From an uncultured Methylobacter sp. (lineage in GTDB: Bacteria > Pseudomonadota > Gammaproteobacteria > Methylococcales > Methylomonadaceae), in the NCBI GenBank assembly GCA_903831545.1, contig CAIKYI010000442.1:1-5705 (forward strand): a stretch of 5,705 nt of DNA, read 5' to 3'. This document shows, piece after piece, positions 1 through 5,173 of the stretch (within the stretch, counting starts at the first letter, position 1; the number at the start of each line of letters is the position of its first letter). A program made the position numbers and the translations under genes. The notes beneath the pieces were generated by a model, which saw only the letters and a list, made by a program, of their open reading frames with translations, did not search any database and was not told where the DNA came from.

Positions 1-95
1 CAGAGCAAATTTTCAACGTAGAGGACATGGTCAAAAATCTCAGCAGCAATCCTATTATTGGCTCGGCACAATGTAAATTGAGAATTACCAGTCGC
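1..95 (-). pseudogene. start-less open frame running off the left edge
   Basis: After the in-frame TAA at 98-96, the minus frame is open to the window edge and reads ATGNSQFTLCRANNRIAAEIFDHVLYVENLL. It has no ATG or GTG, only a TTG at 71-69 without a ribosome site. The F-T-L-C-R-A-N-N stretch faintly recalls the strand-plus-Arg-Asn motif of UvrD-like helicases (LCRTN), but this is too short to name. It could be the remnant of a gene truncated or frameshifted at its 5' end, or a chance open frame. The plus strand of the same stretch is also open from position 3 to 152, so coding here is not proven. Confidence 0.25.
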
Positions 96-104
96 TTATT
101 AAGT

Positions 105-359
105 TTATGGAATGTTCGCATATATTGGGTAGAAAATACGCATTGAGATACCCGTAGACCAATCGACAGAATCACGACAGCGTCTTTTAAATTCTTCCTC
201 TGACTCGTCTTGTTGCAAGAGTATCTCCATACCATCTTCGCAACAGTAACCAATCGGGTCCATATTCTCTGGGTCAACAATAAAATATAAAAGATGGATC
301 TGCTCTCTTTTTTTGGGAGCGGCGGTTTCAAGCTTGATTAATCTGTTTCTTATAGTCAT
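105..359 (-). CDS. RL-x-KLE-family small protein, copy 3 (84 aa)
   Basis: This is the third member of the small-gene trio. The N-terminus is MTIRNRLIKLETAAPKKRE, then a strand IHLLYFIVDPEN, a central insert YCCEDGMEILLQQDE, a helix EEEFKRRCRDSV and a last strand SMRIFYPIY. The EEFKRRC helix lines up with TAYQRCF in copy 2. It starts in an ATGA overlap with copy 2 and has no good ribosome site of its own, so it probably depends on coupling. It ends at TAA 107-105. Two adjacent cysteines (C39, C40) and one further cysteine in the RRC helix are present, but no metal motif is evident. Function unknown. Confidence 0.65.
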   Translation of the reverse strand: MTIRNRLIKLETAAPKKREQIHLLYFIVDPENMDPIGYCCEDGMEILLQQDESEEEFKRRCRDSVDWSTGISMRIFYPIYANIP

Positions 360-535
360 AGAAGTAAATCCAAGTTGGTGGCGAATATGACAACTTTTGG
401 TTTCTTGCTGCCATCATGGAAACATCGCTGATAAGCAGTATCATTTGTTTCGCCTTCCTCTAAGGCGATTATCACAATATTATTCGTATCAAGCAGGGAT
501 GATTCTAATTTGCTCAATCTGGCTTTAATGCTCAC
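356..535 (-). CDS. RL-x-KLE-family small protein, copy 2 (59 aa, GTG start)
   Basis: I translated this gene by hand from GTG at 535-533 to TGA at 358-356. It fills what would otherwise be a 170-base gap. The protein begins MSIKARLSKLESS, clearly like its two neighbours. It continues with a hydrophobic strand (NIVIIALEEGE), a short helix (TAYQRCFHDG) and a C-terminal strand (PKVVIFATNLDLLL). The GTG has an ideal AGGAGG seven bases upstream and overlaps the upstream stop (GTGA). Its own TGA overlaps the next ATG (ATGA). The strong ribosome site, perfect fit between neighbours and paralogy make it a real gene despite its length. It lacks the C-terminal helix of copy 1. Function unknown. Confidence 0.72.
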   Translation of the reverse strand: MSIKARLSKLESSLLDTNNIVIIALEEGETNDTAYQRCFHDGSKKPKVVIFATNLDLLL

Positions 536-756
536 AGAATAGCCTCCTGAAATGTTTTGAGTTTTGCTATCACGGCTTTAGCCTCTTCCCAACTAAGAAT
601 AAATTTATTCTCTGGTAGCTTAGCGTATGGTTTTTTTTGACGCCATCGAGCAATAGCCTGTTCCCTACTTTCTGTAGGCAAAACAACAATTACCGCCAGC
701 AATCCTTCGGTGCAGTTTTTCCTCTCCATTTTTTCTAATCTAGTTTTGATGTTCAT
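532..756 (-). CDS. RL-x-KLE-family small protein, copy 1 (74 aa)
   Basis: This is the first of three consecutive small genes sharing an N-terminal helix signature, here MNIKTRLEKMER. The helix is followed by a hydrophobic strand (GLLAVIVVL), a helix (SREQAIARWRQKK) and a second strand (KFILSW), then a C-terminal helix (EEAKAVIAKLKTFQEA). The start is supported by a GGAGG ribosome site and an ATGA overlap with the preceding gene. The stop overlaps the GTG of the next gene (GTGA). A run of eight A residues on the coding strand (Q-K-K-P codons, near 631-638) could be a slippage site, but the frame reads through cleanly. Function unknown. The order helix, strand, helix, strand suggests a compact alpha/beta protein. 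Confidence 0.65.
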   Translation of the reverse strand: MNIKTRLEKMERKNCTEGLLAVIVVLPTESREQAIARWRQKKPYAKLPENKFILSWEEAKAVIAKLKTFQEAIL

Positions 757-1019
757 TTTTGTCCCTCCAATATCTCAATGCGTTTTTCTAAGTCAGATGT
801 TTCGATCACCTTCGCCACAGCCTGTAAACACCAAGTTAACTTAGTAGCATCTTGCACATCAACCACGCCAGAACGCGCCTCACGATAGACTTTGGCCATT
901 TCTCGCTTAACATCGCCCATGCTATCCAGCTTGCATCTATATCTCTGCCCTTTTCGAGGGGGTAGGGTCTCGACCTCGCCTGTTGCCCCATCTATTTCTA
1001 CGGGATATTTATTACTCAT
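753..1019 (-). CDS. prophage-type hypothetical protein (88 aa)
   Basis: This small acidic/basic protein begins with a beta-rich stretch (VEIDGATGEVETLPPRKGQRYRCKL). It continues with a helix, VKREMAKVYREARSG (37-51), an Asp/Ala-containing turn, and a second helical region ending in VIETSDLEKRIEILE (71-85). The M-x-x-V-Y-R-E-A-R … D-A-T-x-L … E-T-S-D-L-E-x-R-I pattern is familiar from short hypothetical proteins in proteobacterial prophages, often next to the RL-x-KLE-type genes that also follow here. That recollection is from memory and unverified. The C-terminus is probably a coiled coil. It starts in an ATGA overlap with the DUF3102 stop, with GAGG upstream, and its own stop overlaps the next ATG in the same way. 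Function unknown. Confidence 0.72.
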   Translation of the reverse strand: MSNKYPVEIDGATGEVETLPPRKGQRYRCKLDSMGDVKREMAKVYREARSGVVDVQDATKLTWCLQAVAKVIETSDLEKRIEILEGQK

Positions 1020-1693
1020 TTTTTAACCTCGCTTCTTAATGAAGACAAAGTAGCCTCCTCGCCTGTCCAGATACCTTGTGTAATCTTCTTAACAAAATCA
1101 GGCTTACTGTCTAAATATTCCCATTTTAGATTGTCAATCTTACAGTTTCGAGCATGCTTTCCTGGAAGCCAGTCAAAGATTGCTTTTTCCACATAGTCAT
1201 GACGAACTGGTTTTATAAAGTAATCAATGTAAGGTTCGCATATATAGGCCACCCAATAAAAACCTTGGTATATAGACTCCTGCAAATATAGCGACTCAAA
1301 TCCACCAAGAGTTACATGCGCCAACTGCTCGCCTTTAGGCATCCATCCAATATCGGCTGCTATCGGATCAACCTCTTTAGGCGTACTCAATAATTTGACT
1401 GCTTCGCGTATACTCAAATCCGCAACGCGCTGCGGGTTTGATTCTTCAAGCAATGGGTATTCATTAGCCAGCTTCATATAAACCTGTACCGTACGTTCCG
1501 ATACATCACAATTACTCTTGAGCCAGCCGAGCCATTCTCCGTGAACACACAATGCCTTCGCTTCAATCAATGCCGCGCCACATTCAATGGCGTGTTGGAT
1601 AGCTTTGTTTTTTGAGTCTTCAACCAGTTGGTTGGTTCTGGTGATTTCCCCTGCCAACATTGGCAAGTCTCTTGTAGTCGTTAATTCATTCAT
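1016..1693 (-). CDS. DUF3102 domain protein
   Basis: Residues about 15-105 match the DUF3102 pattern: a long helix with CGAALIEAKALCVHGEWLGWL (38-58), then CDVSERTVQVYMKLANEYP (62-80) and LSIREAVKLLSTP (93-105). This is the typical HTH-like arrangement of mobile-element DUF3102 proteins, which probably bind DNA. The C-terminal half (115-225) is aromatic-rich (YQGFYWVAYICEPYIDYF) and unrecognised. I chose the ATG at 1693 (225 residues). It has a GGAAGGA ribosome site nine bases upstream and leaves a 32-base gap after the preceding stop. A longer frame to 1768 would overlap the previous gene by 43 bases and starts with low-complexity, non-conserved-looking residues. A 10-bp palindrome overlaps the region just before the ribosome site. 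The stop overlaps the next start (ATGA). A regulatory or partition-like role is possible but not shown. Confidence 0.78.
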   Translation of the reverse strand: MNELTTTRDLPMLAGEITRTNQLVEDSKNKAIQHAIECGAALIEAKALCVHGEWLGWLKSNCDVSERTVQVYMKLANEYPLLEESNPQRVADLSIREAVKLLSTPKEVDPIAADIGWMPKGEQLAHVTLGGFESLYLQESIYQGFYWVAYICEPYIDYFIKPVRHDYVEKAIFDWLPGKHARNCKIDNLKWEYLDSKPDFVKKITQGIWTGEEATLSSLRSEVKK

Positions 1694-1755
1694 TTTGTTT
1701 TGTCCTTCCGCAATTGCGAAATAAATTAATGGGGTCTTGGGTTGGTTGGTTCTGG
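1627..1755. repeat. 15-bp direct repeat around the DUF3102 gene start
   Basis: GTTGGTTGGTTCTGG occurs at 1627-1641 and again at 1741-1755, 114 bp apart (38 codons). One copy lies in the 3' end of the cysteine-rich gene and the other within the first codons (about 18-22) of the DUF3102 gene, so together they bracket its ribosome site. It may be a relic of a small duplication or a chance repeat of a simple sequence. Confidence 0.5.
1709..1718. repeat. 10-bp palindrome before the DUF3102 ribosome site
   Basis: CGCAATTGCG is a perfect palindrome, flanked by near-symmetric TTC/GAA bases, placed between the stop of the cysteine-rich gene and the GGAAGGA ribosome site. It could be a protein-binding site or a weak RNA stem that partly hides the ribosome site. 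It is short enough to be chance. Confidence 0.3.
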
Positions 1756-2184
1756 ATTCCAGCGACACAACTGTTCAGCATGATCATGATCTCTCGCCTC
1801 AACCTCAATCGGGTTACCGTTGGGTGTGTAGCAAGTCACCGTTATGGCATTAGGTCTTGGTGGTGGTATTTCTACATGCTCAATGCTTGCATTAAATTTG
1901 ATGCATGAATGCAGTGTCTCGCTCCATAAGTCATATTCGCCAGCAACGAGACATTTACCTGCGCCGCGTCCGTGTGAGTTATAGCATTTGAAATGTAGGC
2001 ATATTCCGCAACTGACATTATCTTTTCTAACAGACCCGGCTAACTCCGCAATGATTTCCACTTTGTGAAACTTAAGGAAGTCACGATGCGTTTGAGTTAA
2101 AGCGCTGGCCGGGGTAACTTCAAAGCTATCGCCAACCAAGGTCAACTCAAAACCTGCCTGTTTTATTTTTGCCAATGCTGACAT
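1726..2184 (-). CDS. TubC-like N-terminal domain plus cysteine-rich protein
   Basis: This 152-residue protein has three parts. Residues 1-50 (ALAKIKQAGFELTLVGDSFE, then HRDFLKFHKVEIIAEL) resemble the TubC N-terminal docking-type domain that is common in mobile-element and phage replication-region proteins. Residues 59-94 contain C59-x2-C62-x-H64 followed by C67, C78 and C94, a probable metal site of the CxxCxHF type seen in short prophage/plasmid proteins. Residues 113-143 begin ITVTCYTPNGNPIEVEARDH and form a short beta-rich tail ending in HAEQLCRWNPEPTNPRPH. No enzymatic motif is visible. Its start codon overlaps the ATPase stop by one base (TAATG), so it is coupled to the replication genes. 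It could be an accessory replication or DNA-binding factor, but the function is unknown. The 3' end holds one copy of a 15-bp direct repeat. Confidence 0.75.
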   Translation of the reverse strand: MSALAKIKQAGFELTLVGDSFEVTPASALTQTHRDFLKFHKVEIIAELAGSVRKDNVSCGICLHFKCYNSHGRGAGKCLVAGEYDLWSETLHSCIKFNASIEHVEIPPPRPNAITVTCYTPNGNPIEVEARDHDHAEQLCRWNPEPTNPRPH

Positions 2185-4190
2185 TAGAAACGCTCCGTAT
2201 CAGTAAAAGCCGTGACAGGATCTGATTTAAAAAAACTTTCTCCGGAGGATTCTTTTAAAACAACGTTCCCAAAGTTCCCGATGTTCCCGCGTTTTGAAAT
2301 TTTGATAGTAAGTCCGCGTCCGGCATTAGTTGTTTCTCGTATAGTGCCATGCTCAATTTCAATCCCTAATGACAGCAGCGCCGGGGATTGTCGTTTAAGT
2401 GCATCAGACAAGCCTTTAGGCGAACGCGGCCATCCTTCGGCATTATGGCGAGATTCTGCGCTCAACTTTTCATACAAGGATTTGACTGTGCCAAAAAATA
2501 CCGTGGAACTAGATCCATTATGAGCATCGACCATATCCCTGACTGCAACACCAACCGGTGAAGATTCCAGTGCCGCAGCAATACTTTCAGACCTGCTTGC
2601 TTTGTAAAGCCGATCAAAAGTACCCGGTTGATACCCTAACGCCTGCGCCATTGCTTCACCTAGTCGGGTAAAATCTGCCATCCTTGGTGGATTGATCAGC
2701 TTTACCGAAGGCAACAACGCTAACGTCTTAACAAACAAATCCAGTACACCGCCAAAAATCGCAGGTTTGACTTTTTCCCACTCAACGCTTATTTCAGATT
2801 CTTCCTTGTAGTCAATACGCGGACATTCAATGCTGATTGCTCTATCCGTCAAATCCTGAGCGGTGACCACACGGGGAATTGAGTTAAGAATCACGGGACG
2901 CTTGACTTCAATAATGGTTTCTTCCTTATTGGTGTATAAGGTTCTTGCGGCAAACCCGCCGCCAGTGGCCAATGTACATAAAGCATCTTGCATATTTGGC
3001 GTCAGGTGGGAAATATTCTCAAAGCTGGATAACCAGTTGCAGCCGGCACTTACAAACACATCTTCAACACTTTTAGGTGAAGCCCTGAGATTAACTGTAT
3101 TGTGATCAATCAACTGTCTAAGCTTATTTTGTGTTGACGATTTCGCACTACCCTGTTGCCCGGATAACGCCAAAATGGGAAAAGGTGTTTCTGCCCGAAA
3201 TGATTCCAGCATCCATGCCAACACCAACAATCTGTCGTTCTCGGGGATATTGATAAAGTCCCATATCTTTGACAGGTCCCCACCTGGCAGCGGTATTGGC
3301 AACGCTTGCATGGAAGATGATTTCCAAAACTTAACCGGGGAATTTTCTAAAATACGCCAGCCAGTCGCAGTGACCTCGATAACCTGTAACTGCTCATCGC
3401 CAATAAATAAGTAATGGCCGTTGTTATGTTCTGCGACGCGTAAATAAACCGGTTGTCGCTGGCCCTCGTATTTGGCAATCCCAGATAAAGCAAAACAGGC
3501 CTGTTTTATAGCTGATTCACTGGCAGACATACCTGTTGTGTTTTCGGTCTTGGTGTCTGTGTAATAACTAAAGCTTAGCCATTCAATAAACTGTTTGCTA
3601 CCAATCGATAGCGTATGAAGTACACCATCCACATCAACACTGGCATAGCTGCTATCGGCCTGATCATCAAAAAATAATTCCGCTTTATCCATCACCAGCT
3701 CAATCAATGCAGATGCCGCACCATCACCTGTTCCATCAGAGTCGCCCGGTATTCGTGTTGCATCATCAATATCTGATAACAATACTCCTGAAGGTTTTGC
3801 CTTTTTAATTTTTACCCGATATTCGGCCCACCGCATTTTATCCTGTCGAATGACCTTTACAGCCTCCGTGAATGCAGGGGCAAACAACTCGCCGGGCTGA
3901 TCATTGCAAAGCGCTAGAACTCTTTCGATTTCGGCAATTGCGCTCTGTAATTCTTCCTCACCGGCATCTACAGCTTCAGATAAATCAAAGACGGGAACAT
4001 TAGGAACATATGGAACGTTGTTATTAAGAAATTCCTCCGGAGAATTATTTTCCCCATCATCAATCATCACGGGAAATTCTTTTTTTTCTCCATCAAAAAA
4101 CAGGGGGTCATGAACCAGATGTTCCTGCATTGGCACTTCGCTTATGGCATTAATGGCGTTATCAAGCAATATTCCTGTAATTGCACCCAT
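2184..4190 (-). CDS. P-loop ATPase, replicative helicase-like
   Basis: This 668-residue protein has an acidic, probably disordered N-terminus (1-80), a helical segment (78-130), a middle domain, and an ATPase core at about 335-460. Walker A is GQQGSAKSS (344-352). A Walker B-like strand, NWLSSFEN (385-392), carries E391 where relatives often have Asp. VILNSIPR (433-440) is a probable sensor strand, and DLTDRA (446-451) supplies a likely arginine finger, R450. This arrangement resembles the helicase/ATPase partners of Toprim primases in P4-like and prophage elements, so unwinding at the element's origin is the likely role. That role is inferred. The C-terminus (550-630) looks like a small helical/winged domain that could bind DNA. 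The ATG shares its first base with the Toprim stop (TAATG), with GGAG upstream. Two odd tripeptide-repeat stretches, NVPYVPNVP (57-65) and GNIGNFGNV (635-643), are encoded by an inverted pair of DNA repeats described separately. Confidence 0.82.
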   Translation of the reverse strand: MGAITGILLDNAINAISEVPMQEHLVHDPLFFDGEKKEFPVMIDDGENNSPEEFLNNNVPYVPNVPVFDLSEAVDAGEEELQSAIAEIERVLALCNDQPGELFAPAFTEAVKVIRQDKMRWAEYRVKIKKAKPSGVLLSDIDDATRIPGDSDGTGDGAASALIELVMDKAELFFDDQADSSYASVDVDGVLHTLSIGSKQFIEWLSFSYYTDTKTENTTGMSASESAIKQACFALSGIAKYEGQRQPVYLRVAEHNNGHYLFIGDEQLQVIEVTATGWRILENSPVKFWKSSSMQALPIPLPGGDLSKIWDFINIPENDRLLVLAWMLESFRAETPFPILALSGQQGSAKSSTQNKLRQLIDHNTVNLRASPKSVEDVFVSAGCNWLSSFENISHLTPNMQDALCTLATGGGFAARTLYTNKEETIIEVKRPVILNSIPRVVTAQDLTDRAISIECPRIDYKEESEISVEWEKVKPAIFGGVLDLFVKTLALLPSVKLINPPRMADFTRLGEAMAQALGYQPGTFDRLYKASRSESIAAALESSPVGVAVRDMVDAHNGSSSTVFFGTVKSLYEKLSAESRHNAEGWPRSPKGLSDALKRQSPALLSLGIEIEHGTIRETTNAGRGLTIKISKRGNIGNFGNVVLKESSGESFFKSDPVTAFTDTERF
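2238..2288 (+). repeat. compound repeat, copy A (inside 3' end of ATPase gene)
   Basis: On the plus strand the copy begins TTCTCCGGAGGA (2238-2249), then has an AT-rich spacer ending in ACAAC, then GTTCCC at 2265-2270, 2274-2279 and 2283-2288, exactly 9 bp apart. On the coding strand the units read GGGAAC plus three bases and encode GNIGNFGNV. Copy B near the other end of the gene is its inverted counterpart, with about 42 of 51 aligned bases identical and one gap. Confidence 0.85.
3993..4044 (-). repeat. compound repeat, copy B (inside 5' end of ATPase gene)
   Basis: On the minus strand the copy begins TTCTCCGGAGGA (4044-4033), then an AT-rich spacer ending in ACAAC, then GTTCCA, GTTCCT and GTTCCC at 9-bp period (4016-4011, 4007-4002, 3998-3993). 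It encodes NVPYVPNVP. The order and spacing of parts match copy A on the opposite strand, with the spacer one base longer. Confidence 0.85.
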
Positions 4191-5026
4191 TACACTAACT
4201 CCATAGTTAACGTATCATTCCAGTCATAACCTACGATAGCCGGCAAGATGTATTGACCTGCAACAGCCAGCGCAGCTTTCTTGGCCGCTTTTTGTCCGGT
4301 ACCTGAGACATCGTTATCGCCACAAATAATAATCTGGCTATCGGGATAAAGTTTTCTGATGACAATGGCGACGGCAACAAGATTGCCAGCGTCCAGCGCA
4401 ATTACAGTAAATTTGCCAGTCGATGCATAAAGAGTTGCTCCTGTAGACCAGCCCTCGCATATCTGGATCACATGACTAACGTTTCCAATCACTGCAAAAC
4501 AAGCTTTCTTCTTGCCGCCAGATAAAAACATCTTGCCGCCCGTTTCAGAGATAAATTGAAGATTAACCAGAGTTTTAGTTTCATCATAAATCGGAACAAC
4601 CAGGGTGTTGGATCGACTTATTCTTAAATCATGCGGAATGACGCGCTTTTTATTAAGATAAGGATGCTCTATTGTTGCCGGGGGTGATCTGCTCCAAATG
4701 TAACGTGCTTTGTCTGCTGCAGCATGATGCTTGGCTGATTCTTCAACTTGGCGTTCGACTTCTTGCCGTTGACGTTCACTTGCAAATGCTCGGCGCTGCG
4801 CAGTTGATAACGGTTGAAATTTACCGTCAGATTTCCAACGCTCTTTGATACCCTGTTTGAAGTCTTGAAAATATCCAGCAGCCCTGCCATCAGTATGAAT
4901 AACATAGGCGCCGTTCAATTTCCCGTCAATCTTAAAGCGATGTAATTGACCATCACCAATAATAACTTCCGGTGGAGGAACACCCGCATCAAGCATGGCA
5001 TTTTTGAATTGATCTATAGCAATCAT
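4190..5026 (-). CDS. Toprim-domain primase-like protein
   Basis: This 278-residue protein resembles the Toprim proteins of mobile-element replication modules. Residues 1-75 form an N-terminal region with G-x-L-H-R-F (about 26-31) and Y-F-Q-D (52-55), as in DUF5906/plasmid-primase-like proteins. Residues 75-107 form a charged Arg/Glu/Gln-rich helix, probably a coiled coil. HPYLNKKRV (121-129) is a conserved family signature. The Toprim fold spans about 185-275: the catalytic Glu is E191 in ICEGWSTGATLY, the metal-binding acidic pair is D237/D239 in IICGDND, and a terminal DWND is at 268-271. There is no CHC2 zinc finger and no archaeo-eukaryotic primase domain, so it is presumably a single-domain RNA-primer synthetase or regulatory part acting with the downstream ATPase. 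I chose the ATG at 5026 over the in-frame 5053 because it has AGGAGG seven bases upstream and an ATGA overlap with the small gene before it. Its TAA shares a base with the next ATG. Confidence 0.85.
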   Translation of the reverse strand: MIAIDQFKNAMLDAGVPPPEVIIGDGQLHRFKIDGKLNGAYVIHTDGRAAGYFQDFKQGIKERWKSDGKFQPLSTAQRRAFASERQRQEVERQVEESAKHHAAADKARYIWSRSPPATIEHPYLNKKRVIPHDLRISRSNTLVVPIYDETKTLVNLQFISETGGKMFLSGGKKKACFAVIGNVSHVIQICEGWSTGATLYASTGKFTVIALDAGNLVAVAIVIRKLYPDSQIIICGDNDVSGTGQKAAKKAALAVAGQYILPAIVGYDWNDTLTMELV

Positions 5027-5169
5027 AATAAGCCTCCTACCATAGACAGCCACATCAAAACCGAAACAATGGACGCTTTGATGTGCTTGTAGATTGAGGT
5101 AAAATTAGGTTGTTTTTGATAGGTTGCGCTGCCGGAATTAGCCGTTCCAGTGGTGGCTTTATTTTTCAT
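5023..5169 (-). CDS. small protein with hydrophobic C-terminus (48 aa)
   Basis: The start is the ATG at 5169-5167, four bases after the stop of the HTH gene and preceded by a good AAGGCGG ribosome site. An in-frame extension upstream to 5304 is possible but would run through the HTH gene, so I reject it. The N-terminal half is polar (MKNKATTGTANSGSATYQKQ). The C-terminal half, IKASIVSVLMWLSMVGGLL, is basic and then hydrophobic, long enough for one transmembrane helix or an amphipathic membrane anchor. Its stop overlaps the next start (ATGA), and the AGGAGG ribosome site of the Toprim gene lies inside its last codons, so its translation should gate that of the primase. I do not recognise a family. 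It could be a functional membrane micropeptide or mainly a coupling leader peptide. Confidence 0.6.
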   Translation of the reverse strand: MKNKATTGTANSGSATYQKQPNFTSIYKHIKASIVSVLMWLSMVGGLL

Positions 5170-5173
5170 AATA

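Noticed and set aside
3..152. Plus-strand open frame at the left edge
   Set aside because: It overlaps the 3' end of the third small gene and shows no recognisable motif. It is kept only as an alternative to the minus-strand frame.
1694..1768. Longer DUF3102 protein starting at 1768
   Set aside because: It overlaps the previous gene by 43 bases, and the ATG at 1693 has a well-placed GGAAGGA.
1714..1908. Plus-strand frame with aromatic-rich product
   Set aside because: It is antisense to the cysteine-rich gene and has no supporting signals.
2265..2288. CRISPR or simple microsatellite reading of the GTTCCC units
   Set aside because: The units are only 9 bp with 3-bp variable parts and lie inside a coding gene. 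The long-range inverted partner makes chance slippage a poor explanation.
2212..2523. Plus-strand open frame of about 100 codons inside the ATPase gene
   Set aside because: It is antisense to a gene with clear ATPase motifs, has no ribosome site and an unprotein-like composition. The same holds for the plus-strand frames at 2863-3105, 3175-3414 and 3904-4113.
4080..4087. A8 run on the coding strand of the ATPase gene as a programmed -1 frameshift site
   Set aside because: The -1 frame meets a stop within a few codons and no stimulatory structure is evident. The similar T7 run near 2229-2235 also leads straight to a stop.
4669..4905. Minus-strand frame inside the Toprim gene
   Set aside because: It is a frame-shifted shadow of the Toprim gene, which carries the conserved residues.
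5027..5053. Longer Toprim protein starting at 5053
   Set aside because: The ATG at 5026 has AGGAGG at ideal distance and an ATGA overlap with the upstream gene.
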